DNA of 64,000 nt from Polaribacter sp. Q13 (lineage in GTDB: Bacteria; Bacteroidota; Bacteroidia; Flavobacteriales; Flavobacteriaceae), in NCBI RefSeq assembly GCF_016858305.2, contig NZ_CP074436.1, forward strand, positions 82,001 through 146,000. Direction: 5' to 3'. Made by a program: the position numbers and the translations under genes. The notes below the pieces were generated by a model that saw only the letters and a program-made list of their open reading frames with translations, was not told the origin of the DNA and ran no database searches. Shown piece by piece: positions 27,911-36,894 of this stretch. The stretch's first letter is position 1. Every line of letters begins with the position of its first letter.

Positions 27911-28981
27911 TTAAGGTCTAAAAAAACTATAATCAATAGTAATTGAAAAAATATTTGAATATAAGGCGTTACCAACACTACCAATATTGGTTAAAGCATA
28001 ATCTATTTTTATGCCATTGTATTTAAAACCAACTCCAAAATTGGGTTGCATCGAAAGCGATTTTGAGTTGTCGAATTCTGTGATGTACTGAAAATTACCA
28101 ACTCCTGCTCTTAAATAAACCAATGCATCATAATCTACTTGAAACCCCATTGCTGGGTCTATACTTACAACATCCGAAGAAAAAATATCATTGGTTTTTG
28201 CAAAACGCATATTGGCATTTACTTCGGTTAATAGGTTAAACATGCGTCCTATTTCCCAATTTTTAGCAACCCCTAATTGTAATTTTGGTTTTGTAATTTC
28301 GGTTGTTTCTGGTAAATCTTGATTTTGCCCAGGAATAGCATCCTTAATTTTATTGAATTCATCTTCATTTATGGCCCAACTGTTAAAGGTGGTGGTAATG
28401 TCTCTTGCCATCAATCCAAATTTCCAAGAATTACGTTCAAACTGTATTCCGGCATCAAAACCAAATCCATAGGAAGAAGCAAAATCACCAATAATTCTTC
28501 TTACAATTTTTGCATTCACTCCAAATTTTACATCCTTAAAAAGTAAATTTCTAGCGTATGCAAAATTAAAGGCATAATCTACCGAAGAAAAAAGTTGAAT
28601 TCTATTATAATCGATATTTCCATCACTGTCAATTAATTCTGTAGTATTTAGAATGTCATCTACACCAAAACGAATTATAGAAACTCCTACGGCACTTTCT
28701 TTGTCTATTGGCATAGCAAAACTAAGATGATTGTAATTGGCTATTCCTGCAAAATAAGAAGCGTGCATTAAAGAACCTTGATAGTCTTCTATACCAACCA
28801 ATCCTGCTGGATTCCAGTAAATAGAATTTACATCATTGGTTGTAGCAACAACACTTTTGCTCATTGCTAAACCAGCAGCATCAACCCCAATAGTTAAAAA
28901 TTCATTGGAATAATTTCTAAATGCTTGTGCAGATAAAAGTAGTGGTGTAAACAGTATAAAAAATAATATTTTTTGTTTCAA
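27911..28981 (-). CDS. PorV/PorQ family outer membrane beta-barrel protein, TTG start
   Basis: A 356-residue outer membrane protein with a signal peptide ending near SAQA (residue 20). The stretch NEFLTIGVDAAGLAMSKSVVATTNDVNSIYWNPAGL is the N-terminal block of the PorV/PorQ (UPF0164-like) family, followed by alternating beta-strand sequence and an aromatic C-terminus (YSFFRP). Members work with the type IX secretion system, but this one lacks the exact signatures of PorV or PorQ themselves, so its partner is unknown. The start codon is TTG at 28981. The Lnb-type gene follows after 5 bases. Confidence 0.85.
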   Translation of the reverse strand: MKQKILFFILFTPLLLSAQAFRNYSNEFLTIGVDAAGLAMSKSVVATTNDVNSIYWNPAGLVGIEDYQGSLMHASYFAGIANYNHLSFAMPIDKESAVGVSIIRFGVDDILNTTELIDSDGNIDYNRIQLFSSVDYAFNFAYARNLLFKDVKFGVNAKIVRRIIGDFASSYGFGFDAGIQFERNSWKFGLMARDITTTFNSWAINEDEFNKIKDAIPGQNQDLPETTEITKPKLQLGVAKNWEIGRMFNLLTEVNANMRFAKTNDIFSSDVVSIDPAMGFQVDYDALVYLRAGVGNFQYITEFDNSKSLSMQPNFGVGFKYNGIKIDYALTNIGSVGNALYSNIFSITIDYSFFRP

Positions 28982-29051
28982 AGGCTTAAAATTATTGGTA
29001 ACAAATATCTAAAAACATACTAAAATAACAGTAGTTTTTTAAAGATATTGT

Positions 29052-30035
29052 TTAGGAGATATTAATATGAATGTTTTCTCTTATAAATCTTTCTATTCTT
29101 TGCTCTAACCACTTGTTTTTAGCGTTGTAAAAAGAAGAGACAAACCCACAATGTCCTCCAAAATTTGTAGTTTCTAAAAAGAAATTTTTAGAATTATGAG
29201 CTTCATCAATAGGAAAACATGTATCAGACAAAAAGGTGTCGTCTTTAGAGTTTATAAGTAATGTTGGTATTTTTATTTTGGATAAATGCGGTTTAGCGCT
29301 CGCTTTTTCCCAATAATCTTCCGCACTATCAAAGCCAAATACAGGAACGGTGTATAAGTTTTCTAAATGTTTAAATCGGGTAGCTTTTGCTAATTTATCT
29401 TTATCTAATTGAAATTCAGGAAATTTTGCTGCTTTTTCTGAAATTTTAGTCTTCATACTTTTTAAAAAACGCTGTAGATAGATTTTGTTTTTAAGTTTTT
29501 CTAATTCAAACTCTCCTGAAGCAATATCAATAGGAACAGAAACGGCAATTCCTCCTTTTACTTTTGATGAAATACGATCAGACTGTTCACCTATATATTT
29601 AAGCGTTAAATTACCTCCTAAACTAAAACCAATGAGTATGATATTCTCATAGTCATAATTATCTAAAAGATGATGTACTACAAAATCTACATCTTCTGTT
29701 TTTCCGCTGTGATAAGTGCTTAAAAGTAAATTATCATCGCCAGAACAACCTCTTAAATTTAAACAAACGGTATCTAATCCTTTTGTATTTAAGTGATTGG
29801 TTGTAGATACGATATATTTAGATTGAGAACTTCCTTCTAAGCCATGAATAAGTAAGACTAAGGTTTTAGATCCCACCAAAGAAAAATCTAGATCCATAAA
29901 ATCATGGTCCCAAGTAGAAATCCTTTTCCTTTCATAGTTACAAGATTCTTTTGTGAAAACAGATCTGTAAATAGTGTTAAAATGACCACTTTTAAAAGGG
30001 AAAGGAGGAGCGAAGTCGGATGTAAATACGGGCAT
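29052..30035 (-). CDS. Alpha/beta hydrolase, YheT-like
   Basis: A 327-residue hydrolase of the YheT/UPF0017 family. The N-terminal segment PPFPFKSGHFNTIY is typical for the group, the oxyanion region is LLIHGLEGSS, and the nucleophile is S138 in GFSLGGN. The acid and base are likely in NSKDDTFLSD and FGGHCGF near residues 280 and 305. It probably acts on lipid or ester substrates; the physiological substrate is unknown. It is read alone, divergently from the phosphatidylserine synthase gene 96 bases away. Confidence 0.9.
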   Translation of the reverse strand: MPVFTSDFAPPFPFKSGHFNTIYRSVFTKESCNYERKRISTWDHDFMDLDFSLVGSKTLVLLIHGLEGSSQSKYIVSTTNHLNTKGLDTVCLNLRGCSGDDNLLLSTYHSGKTEDVDFVVHHLLDNYDYENIILIGFSLGGNLTLKYIGEQSDRISSKVKGGIAVSVPIDIASGEFELEKLKNKIYLQRFLKSMKTKISEKAAKFPEFQLDKDKLAKATRFKHLENLYTVPVFGFDSAEDYWEKASAKPHLSKIKIPTLLINSKDDTFLSDTCFPIDEAHNSKNFFLETTNFGGHCGFVSSFYNAKNKWLEQRIERFIRENIHINIS

Positions 30036-30131
30036 AATTTTATAATTATTACAAATATCTTAAAAAAAATATAGAATAATGAAATCGACCAAATATGATT
30101 TCTTATTTTAGCCTATAAATCAAACTTTAAA

Positions 30132-30857
30132 ATGAATTTCAAAAAACACATTCCTAATTTATTAACACTTGGTAACCTTTTTTGTGGAACAATTGCAACA
30201 ATTTTTGCGGTTGAAGGAGATTTTGTCTTGGCAGGTTTATTTGTGCTTTTGGGAATATTATTTGATTTTTTTGATGGATTTGCAGCTCGGTTATTACACG
30301 TTTCTGGGGAGTTAGGAAAACAACTAGATTCTTTGGCAGACATGGTAACAAGTGGAGTTGTACCCGGAATTATTGTGTATAAATTATTAATTGAAAATTC
30401 TTCTGGCTTACATGATTTTAACGAACATAACTACCTGCCTTATTTGGGATTAATACTAACTTTAGGAGCTTGTTATAGATTGGCGAAATTTAATATTGAC
30501 ACAAGACAATCGGATTCTTTTATTGGTTTGCCTACTCCTGCAATGAGTTTGTTTATCATTTCTTTACCTTTAATTCAAGAATATTCAACAATTGAAGTAG
30601 CTCAAAATTTAATAGGAAATAATTACTTTTTAATAGCTATTACAGTATTGTTAACTTATTTAATGAATGCAGAATTGCCTTTGTTTTCTTTAAAGTTTAA
30701 GGAATACTCTATCAAGAATAATTTGGTAAAGTATTTGTTTTTAGTAGTATCTTTATTGATGATTATCTTCTTACAGTATATTTCGATTCCTTTGATAATA
30801 ATATTCTACGTTGTTTTATCTGTAGTGAGTAATTATAGAAAAAAGGAGTTAATTTAG
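30132..30857 (+). CDS. pssA: CDP-diacylglycerol-serine O-phosphatidyltransferase
   Basis: A 241-residue integral membrane enzyme of phosphatidylethanolamine synthesis. The CDP-alcohol phosphotransferase motif is complete: D48-G49, A52-R53, G62, D66 and D70. N-terminal NLLTLGNLFCGTIA matches the bacterial type II PssA. About seven to eight hydrophobic spans are visible. The length is normal. The ATG at 30132 gives the conserved MNFKKHIPNL start. Downstream is a small lipoprotein gene 75 bases away that may have its own promoter. Confidence 0.94.
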   Translation: MNFKKHIPNLLTLGNLFCGTIATIFAVEGDFVLAGLFVLLGILFDFFDGFAARLLHVSGELGKQLDSLADMVTSGVVPGIIVYKLLIENSSGLHDFNEHNYLPYLGLILTLGACYRLAKFNIDTRQSDSFIGLPTPAMSLFIISLPLIQEYSTIEVAQNLIGNNYFLIAITVLLTYLMNAELPLFSLKFKEYSIKNNLVKYLFLVVSLLMIIFLQYISIPLIIIFYVVLSVVSNYRKKELI

Positions 30858-30932
30858 AAGTAAATATATAGTTATTAACGTAAAACATTTCTTTTCTCTA
30901 GCACTTTTATGAGATATAAATATTAAAAATAA

Positions 30933-31451
30933 ATGATTAAAAGAACAATCTTTACTATTATTCTTACAACTTTAATACTCTTCATTTCCTGTAAAGAAAA
31001 GGATGCAAAAACTTCGAATACTAAAGAACCAAAACTTGAGAAGCAAATTTTAAAGGATTACAAACCTGCTGATTCTATAGATAAAAAGGTTGCTATTGAT
31101 TCGGTTTTCAAAATAGATCATTATATCTGTTACACTTTTAATGATGATAAATCTAAAAGAATTTGGATAGGTTTTAGTAAAAATAAGGAAACGGTCAAAT
31201 TAAAATATGAAGGACAAAAAGAACCTTTAATTCTTAAACATTCTAAGGAAGAATTTATTGAAGGAGGTGCGCATCCAACTATAATTAATTATTATGATGA
31301 AATATATAATGGTAAAGTAAACGGAGCATATAAACTTACCCATTCAGGAATTTGGGATTACGTAAAATATATTAGAGGAAAAGATAAAAAGGAATTTAAC
31401 TTTACAATTGATCATAATTCAAATCCTTATGGCAGTAGCCCTTGTTTTTAA
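30933..31451 (+). CDS. Putative lipoprotein of unknown function
   Basis: A 172-residue protein with a lipoprotein signal peptide: basic start, hydrophobic core and cysteine at residue 20 (LFISCKEKD). The acidic/basic residues directly after the cysteine could serve as a surface-export signal of the kind described in Bacteroidota, but the match is loose. The mature part has no recognised domain; it ends with HNSNPYGSSPCF. It lies between pssA and lptB, convergent with lptB (37 bases apart). Confidence 0.7.
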   Translation: MIKRTIFTIILTTLILFISCKEKDAKTSNTKEPKLEKQILKDYKPADSIDKKVAIDSVFKIDHYICYTFNDDKSKRIWIGFSKNKETVKLKYEGQKEPLILKHSKEEFIEGGAHPTIINYYDEIYNGKVNGAYKLTHSGIWDYVKYIRGKDKKEFNFTIDHNSNPYGSSPCF

Positions 31452-31488
31452 CTAATATTAAAAGGAGTGTAAGTTGTTTATTTTCTTG

Positions 31489-32226
31489 TTAAAAAATCTT
31501 CTTCTTTTTCAATTCGAAGTCTTTACCCAAATATACTTTTCTAACCATTTCGTCTGCAGCTAATTCTTCCGGAGTTCCGCTTTTTAAAATGCTTCCTTGG
31601 TACATTAAATAGGTTTTATCTGTAATAGCTAATGTTGCTTGTACATCATGATCTGTAATTAAAATACCGATATTTCTGTCTTTTAAATGCGCAACAATAC
31701 TTTGTATATCTTCAACAGCAATGGGGTCTACACCCGCAAAAGGTTCATCTAGTAAAATAAAATTGGGGTCAGAAGCTAAACAACGCGCAATTTCTGTTCT
31801 ACGTCTTTCTCCTCCGGATAATAAATCTCCCCTGTTTTTACGAACATGGCCAATATTAAACTCTTCAATAAGTGATTCTAACTTATCTTTTTGTTGTTTT
31901 TTAGTTAAATCTGTAAATTGTAAAACAGACATTATATTATCTTCTACAGATAATTTTCTAAAAACAGAAGCTTCTTGTGCAAGATATCCAATCCCTTTTT
32001 GGGCACGTTTATACATGGCGTCTTCTGTAATTTCTTCATCATTTAAGAAGATTTTACCCGAATTTGGTTTTATCATTCCAACAATCATATAGAAAGAAGT
32101 TGTTTTTCCAGCTCCATTAGGCCCTAAAAGTCCGATAATTTCACCTTGCTGAACTTCTAAAGAAATTCCGGTTACAACTTTTCTACTTCCGTAGATTTTT
32201 TCTATATTTTCTGCTCTTAAAATCAT
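31489..32226 (-). CDS. lptB: LPS export ABC transporter ATP-binding protein
   Basis: A 245-residue cytosolic ATPase of the LptB2FGC machine that extracts lipopolysaccharide from the inner membrane. Walker A is GPNGAGKT (35-42), the signature LSGGE (136-140), and Walker B FILLDE (156-161), followed by PFAGVDP; the switch histidine is in ITDHD. The sequence is closely LptB-like (MILRAENIEKIYG, IGYLAQEASVFRKLSVEDN). It lies downstream of the kpsF-tatC-ahpD-like run but 141 bases away from it. Confidence 0.95.
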   Translation of the reverse strand: MILRAENIEKIYGSRKVVTGISLEVQQGEIIGLLGPNGAGKTTSFYMIVGMIKPNSGKIFLNDEEITEDAMYKRAQKGIGYLAQEASVFRKLSVEDNIMSVLQFTDLTKKQQKDKLESLIEEFNIGHVRKNRGDLLSGGERRRTEIARCLASDPNFILLDEPFAGVDPIAVEDIQSIVAHLKDRNIGILITDHDVQATLAITDKTYLMYQGSILKSGTPEELAADEMVRKVYLGKDFELKKKKIF

Positions 32227-32367
32227 ATTTTATAAATATGTGTAATTGTTTAATTGTTGAAACGTGTAATTGATTGGTTTGTGTAAAAGTAATAAATTAT
32301 GTTTTTTAAAATCTTAATAGATTCATAACATTCATTTTTTTTATTGATTACTGCAACTGAAAACTGC

Positions 32368-32712
32368 TTACTTATTTTCTAGCATTTCCCAATACTCAAC
32401 GGCTCTTCTTAAATGCGGAATTACTATGGTACCACCAACTAACGTAGCAATAGACATGGTTTCCATCATTTCTTCTTTAGTAACTCCGTTTTTCATGGCA
32501 GCTTCTAAATGATATTGTACACAATCATCACATCGTAAAACAGCAGAAGCCACTAAGCCTAAAAGTTCTTTTGTTTTAACGGGTAAATGCCCTTCTTTAA
32601 AAGTATTTGTGTCTAAATTATATATTCTTTTAATTACTTTATTATCAGATTCTAGAATTTTATCGTTCATTTTCTGACGATAATCATTAAACTCTTTTAC
32701 TTTATCGTGCAT
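32368..32712 (-). CDS. Carboxymuconolactone decarboxylase family protein (AhpD-like)
   Basis: A 114-residue all-helical protein of the CMD/AhpD family. The redox-type C61-X2-C64 with H68 (CDDCVQYH) is intact, and TMSIATLVGGTIVIPHLRRA completes the domain. Members act as thiol peroxidase partners or decarboxylases; the retained CXXC favours a redox role. Its start overlaps the tatC 3' end by 11 bases, so it is translationally coupled to tatC, although no functional link is established. Confidence 0.9.
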   Translation of the reverse strand: MHDKVKEFNDYRQKMNDKILESDNKVIKRIYNLDTNTFKEGHLPVKTKELLGLVASAVLRCDDCVQYHLEAAMKNGVTKEEMMETMSIATLVGGTIVIPHLRRAVEYWEMLENK

Positions 32713-33514
32713 CTTTTTGCTGTTTTTTTATTACAATTTTTGAAACTCTAATACTCACTTCATATAAAATAAGAATAGGAATCGATACGATTACTTGACT
32801 AGCAACATCTGGAGGTGTAATAATTGCTGCTAAAATTAATACAACCACCAAAGCATGTTTTCTATATTTCTTTAAAAACTCTGGCGTTACCAAGCCAATT
32901 TTTGTTAAAAAGTAAATTAATACAGGTAACTCAAATAAAATGGATACTCCAAGTAACATATTGGTAACAAGTCCGATATGTGAGTCTAGTGTAAAGTTAT
33001 TCTGAATTAAATCTGTAATTTGATAGTTATACAAAAAGTGTATAGAAATTGGCGCAATAACATAAAAGCTAAAAGCAATACCACAGAAAAAAAGAAAAGA
33101 AGCTGCAAAAATAAATCCTCTAGATTTATTTACTTCATTTTTAGTTAAACCAGGAGATACAAATCGCCAAATTTCCCATAAAAGATATGGAAAAGACAAA
33201 ATAATACCCAATATAAATGAAGACCAAATAGAGTTCATTAACTGTTGGGTTGGCTTTAAACTAATAAGGTGGTCATTAAATTCAACATTACAAAAGCTAC
33301 TATCAAAACCAAAATAGGTGAAAAAGTCACAAAATAGTCGATAGGTTATAAAATCTGGTTTTCTGTGGGCTAATAAAAAGTTTTCATAGACTTCTTTTTG
33401 AAACACAAATAATACAATAGCAATAATAAATATTGCGGCAGCACTTCTTACCAAGTGCCATCTTAATTCTTCTAAATGACCTAAAAAGGACATTTCTTTT
33501 TGTTTTTCTGCCAT
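32702..33514 (-). CDS. tatC: Twin-arginine translocase subunit TatC
   Basis: A 270-residue inner membrane protein. The N-terminal EMSFLGHLEELRWHLVRSA is the TatC signature, including the conserved glutamate near residue 16, and six membrane spans follow, with FVSPGLTKNEVNKSRGF and ITPPDVASQ as further family blocks. A slightly long first periplasmic loop (residues 55-95) is present, as in other Bacteroidota. The ATG shares one base with the kpsF stop (TAATG). tatA/B genes are not in the window. Confidence 0.95.
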   Translation of the reverse strand: MAEKQKEMSFLGHLEELRWHLVRSAAAIFIIAIVLFVFQKEVYENFLLAHRKPDFITYRLFCDFFTYFGFDSSFCNVEFNDHLISLKPTQQLMNSIWSSFILGIILSFPYLLWEIWRFVSPGLTKNEVNKSRGFIFAASFLFFCGIAFSFYVIAPISIHFLYNYQITDLIQNNFTLDSHIGLVTNMLLGVSILFELPVLIYFLTKIGLVTPEFLKKYRKHALVVVLILAAIITPPDVASQVIVSIPILILYEVSIRVSKIVIKKQQKDAR

Positions 33515-34482
33515 TAGAAAATCCCTTCTTTAATTAAATCATGTAAATGTACAACTCCAACATATTTGTTTTTATCATCAACAACTAACATTTGGGTAAT
33601 ACTGTTTTTTTCCATAGTATTTAGAGCGTCAATTGCCATGGCGTCTTTATCTATGGTTTTAGGGTTTTTACCCATAATATCTTTTGCTGTAATTTTAGAA
33701 ATTTCGGTGGTCTTAGAAAGCATTCTTCTAATATCACCATCTGTAATAATTCCAACTAACTTGTCATTATTCATCACAGCTGTAACTCCTAATCTTTTTT
33801 CAGAAATTTCAACTATTACCTTTACAATGGTATCTGTTTCATTTACTTTAGGTACTTCATTGTTTTCAACTAAATCAGAAACTCTTAAATATAAACGCTT
33901 ACCTAAAGCGCCTCCTGGATGATATTTAGCAAAATCTTTACTGGTAAAACCACGCAAATTTAATAAACAAACAGCCAATGCATCACCCAAAACTAATTGA
34001 GCAGTTGTACTAGTTGTTGGTGCTAAGTTATTAGGACAGGCTTCTTTTTCTACATAAGCATTTAAGGTAAAATCTGCATGTTCTCCTAAATAGGAATCTA
34101 CATTACCTGTAATAGCTACTATTTTGTTTCCATAATTTTTTATGAAAGGAACTAGAACCTTAATTTCTGGAGTATTTCCACTTTTAGAAAGACAAATAAC
34201 AACATCGTCTTTTTGTACGTTTCCTAAATCTCCATGAATGGCATCTGCAGCATGCATAAAAATTGCCGGCGTACCAGTAGAGTTTAAGGTAGCAACTATT
34301 TTGGTAGCAATGTTTGCACTTTTACCAATTCCGGTTACAATTACCCTTCCATTCGAATTTAAAATAAATTTAACGGCTTCTTCAAAGTCAGCGTCAATTA
34401 AATTTGCTAAATTAGCAATAGCATTACTCTCTGTTAAAATAGTTTCTTTGGCAGTATTTATAATTGTGTTTGTCTTTTTCAA
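33514..34482 (-). CDS. kdsD: Arabinose-5-phosphate isomerase, KpsF/GutQ family (SIS plus two CBS domains)
   Basis: A 322-residue protein with an N-terminal SIS sugar-isomerase domain (about 1-190; VIVTGIGKSANIATKI, LSKSGNTPEIKVL) and two CBS domains (about 205-322; GIITDGDIRRML and VGVVHLHDLI). It converts ribulose-5-phosphate to arabinose-5-phosphate, the first step towards Kdo for lipopolysaccharide. This fits the nearby lptB gene. It heads the kpsF-tatC-ahpD-like run and is divergent from recQ. Confidence 0.92.
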   Translation of the reverse strand: MKKTNTIINTAKETILTESNAIANLANLIDADFEEAVKFILNSNGRVIVTGIGKSANIATKIVATLNSTGTPAIFMHAADAIHGDLGNVQKDDVVICLSKSGNTPEIKVLVPFIKNYGNKIVAITGNVDSYLGEHADFTLNAYVEKEACPNNLAPTTSTTAQLVLGDALAVCLLNLRGFTSKDFAKYHPGGALGKRLYLRVSDLVENNEVPKVNETDTIVKVIVEISEKRLGVTAVMNNDKLVGIITDGDIRRMLSKTTEISKITAKDIMGKNPKTIDKDAMAIDALNTMEKNSITQMLVVDDKNKYVGVVHLHDLIKEGIF

Positions 34483-34508
34483 ATGTTTGGTGTTTTATCA
34501 GAATAAAA

Positions 34509-34542
34509 AAAAGTTATATCTTTAGATTAAGAAACAAGCAAA
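34509..34542 (-). promoter_or_regulatory. Candidate promoter for the kpsF-tatC run
   Basis: Read on the minus strand, TTTG (34542-34539) is followed after 22 bases by TAACTTTT (34516-34509), close to TTTG-N19..22-TAnnTTTG except for the last base. It lies 27 bases upstream of the kpsF ATG. The spacing is at the upper end of the accepted range. Confidence 0.4.
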
Positions 34543-34577
34543 TTTACTATAAATAATAGTTAGAGCAAATATAATAG

Positions 34578-34585
34578 TATGTTTG
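34578..34585 (+). promoter_or_regulatory. recQ: Candidate -7 box for recQ
   Basis: TATGTTTG matches TAnnTTTG and lies 37 bases upstream of the recQ ATG in the divergent kpsF-recQ gap. No convincing -33 TTTG at the proper distance was found. Confidence 0.38.
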
Positions 34586-34622
34586 TGAATTGTTTTAAAA
34601 GTTAAACGAATATTTAATATAA

Positions 34623-36806
34623 ATGGATTTATATACCCCTCTAAAAAAGTTCTTTGGATTTAATAAATTTAAAGGTCTCCAAGAGCAAGTGATTAAAAGT
34701 ATTGTTGAAAATAATAACACTTTTGTAATAATGCCAACAGGTGGAGGGAAATCACTTTGTTATCAGCTACCTGCTTTAATGGCAGAAGGAACTGCTATTG
34801 TAGTTTCTCCATTAATTGCTTTAATGAAAAATCAAGTAGATGCAATTAGGGGGATTTCTGAACATAATGGTGTGGCGCATGTTTTAAATTCATCTTTGAA
34901 TAAAACAGAAGTAGCTCAAGTTAAAGAAGATATTGCTAATGGAATTACAAAATTATTGTATGTAGCACCAGAATCTTTAATAAAAGAAGAATATGTTACT
35001 TTTTTAAGAACGCAAAAAATTTCTTTTGTAGCTATTGATGAAGCGCATTGTATTTCTGAGTGGGGACACGATTTTAGACCTGAATACAGAAATTTAAAAC
35101 ACATTATTAAAGCCATAGATAATGTGCCTGTTATTTGTTTAACAGCAACAGCAACAGAAAAAGTACAAGAAGATATTTTAAAAACTTTAGGAATTCCGGA
35201 TGCAAATAGGTTTAAAGCGTCTTTTAATAGACCTAATTTATTTTATGAGGTAAGACCTAAAACAAAAGAAGTAGAAAAAGATATTATTCGTTTTGTGAAA
35301 CAAAGAATGGGTAAATCTGGAATTATTTACTGCTTAAGCAGGAAAAAAGTTGAAGAAGTTGCTCAGATCTTGCAAGTAAACGGTATTAAAGCTGTTCCGT
35401 ATCATGCAGGTTTAGATGCAAAAACTAGAGTGAAGCATCAGGATATGTTTCTAATGGAAGACTGTGATGTAGTAGTTGCTACGATTGCTTTTGGAATGGG
35501 AATTGACAAACCAGATGTTCGTTTTGTGATACATCATGATATACCTAAAAGTTTAGAAAGTTATTATCAAGAAACCGGACGTGCAGGGCGTGATGATGGA
35601 GAAGGATATTGTTTGGCTTTCTATGCATATAAAGATATAGAAAAGTTAGAAAAATTTATGGCGAGTAAGCCAATTGCAGAACAAGAAATTGGGCATGCAT
35701 TATTACAAGAAGTGGTTGGTTATGCAGAAACGTCTATGAATAGACGTAAATATTTACTGCATTATTTTGGAGAAGAGTTTGATGCTGAAAAAGGTGATGG
35801 AGCAGATATGGATGATAACTCTAGAAATCCTAAGAAAAAACACGAAGCCAAAGAAGATGTACAACTTTTATTAAAAGTTATAAAAAATACCTTACAAAAG
35901 TATAAATCTAAGGAAATTGTAAATACGATTGTAGGAAAAGAAAATGCCCTATTAACATCACATAAAACACATTTACAACCCTTTTTTGGAAGCGGAAAAG
36001 ATAAATCTCCTCTTTATTGGATGGCTTTAATTAGACAGGTTTTGGTGGTAAATTATATAAAGAAAGAGATAGAGCAATATGGCGTTGTTAAATTGACAGA
36101 AAAAGGAGCGGAATTTATAAAGAAACCTACTTCTTTTATGATGACGGAAGATCATTCTTATAATGAAGAAAATGATAATACGATCATAACAAATGCTAAA
36201 TCTTCTGGGGGTGTTGCAGATGATAAGTTGGTAAAATTATTAAAAGATTTACGTAAAAGGGTAGCTTCGAAACAAGGAGTACCTCCATTTGCTGTTTTTC
36301 AAGATCCATCATTAGATGATATGGCATTGAAATATCCAATTACTTTAGCAGAACTTTCGACAGTTCATGGAGTAGGTGAAGGGAAGGCAAGAAAATTTGG
36401 TAAAGATTTTGTGAAACTAATAGCTACTTATGTAGAAGAAAATGATATTCTAAGACCAGATGATTTAATTGTAAAAAGTACCGGTACAAACTCTGGATTA
36501 AAGCTTTTTATTATTCAGAATACCGATAAAAAATTACCTTTAGAAGATATCTCTAAATCAAAAGGACTTGAAATGAGTGAGTTGATAAAAGAGATGGAAG
36601 TTATTATTTTTTCTGGAACCAAATTAAATATAGATTATGCTTTAGACGATTTGTTAGATGAAGATCAGCAAGAAGAAATTCATGATTATTTTATGGACGC
36701 AGAAACAGATAACATACAAGAAGCTCTAGATGAATTTGATGGAGATTATGATGAAGATGAGTTGCGCTTAATGCGAATTAAATTTATAAATGAAGTGGCT
36801 AATTAA
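34623..36806 (+). CDS. recQ: ATP-dependent DNA helicase RecQ, without zinc-binding cysteines
   Basis: A 727-residue superfamily 2 helicase. Walker A is GGGKS (40-44) in MPTGGGKSLCYQLP, DEAH is at 139-142, followed by the aromatic-rich loop SEWGHDFRPEY, and motif VI is QETGRAGRD. After the helicase core come the RQC region, an HRDC domain (about residues 535-610; RVASKQGVPPFAVFQD) and an acidic C-terminal extension. The RQC zinc module normally has four cysteines; here the corresponding stretch (YAETSMNRRK, then GDGADMDDNSRN) has none. The protein otherwise looks intact and functional in recombination repair. Confidence 0.94.
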   Translation: MDLYTPLKKFFGFNKFKGLQEQVIKSIVENNNTFVIMPTGGGKSLCYQLPALMAEGTAIVVSPLIALMKNQVDAIRGISEHNGVAHVLNSSLNKTEVAQVKEDIANGITKLLYVAPESLIKEEYVTFLRTQKISFVAIDEAHCISEWGHDFRPEYRNLKHIIKAIDNVPVICLTATATEKVQEDILKTLGIPDANRFKASFNRPNLFYEVRPKTKEVEKDIIRFVKQRMGKSGIIYCLSRKKVEEVAQILQVNGIKAVPYHAGLDAKTRVKHQDMFLMEDCDVVVATIAFGMGIDKPDVRFVIHHDIPKSLESYYQETGRAGRDDGEGYCLAFYAYKDIEKLEKFMASKPIAEQEIGHALLQEVVGYAETSMNRRKYLLHYFGEEFDAEKGDGADMDDNSRNPKKKHEAKEDVQLLLKVIKNTLQKYKSKEIVNTIVGKENALLTSHKTHLQPFFGSGKDKSPLYWMALIRQVLVVNYIKKEIEQYGVVKLTEKGAEFIKKPTSFMMTEDHSYNEENDNTIITNAKSSGGVADDKLVKLLKDLRKRVASKQGVPPFAVFQDPSLDDMALKYPITLAELSTVHGVGEGKARKFGKDFVKLIATYVEENDILRPDDLIVKSTGTNSGLKLFIIQNTDKKLPLEDISKSKGLEMSELIKEMEVIIFSGTKLNIDYALDDLLDEDQQEEIHDYFMDAETDNIQEALDEFDGDYDEDELRLMRIKFINEVAN

Positions 36807-36830
36807 TGGCTATACTAAATTATTATAATC

Positions 36831-36865
36831 AAAAAACTAAGATAAATTTATCTTAGTTTTTTTTT
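36831..36865. terminator. Bidirectional terminator between recQ and the YeiH gene
   Basis: A perfect palindrome, AAAACTAAGATAAA paired with TTTATCTTAGTTTT, is flanked by an A run on the left and a T run on the right. It lies 24 bases after the recQ stop and about 30 bases after the convergent yeiH stop, so it can serve both strands. Confidence 0.85.
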
Positions 36866-36894
36866 GAAATTTATTTAAGTGTTTATGAAATATC

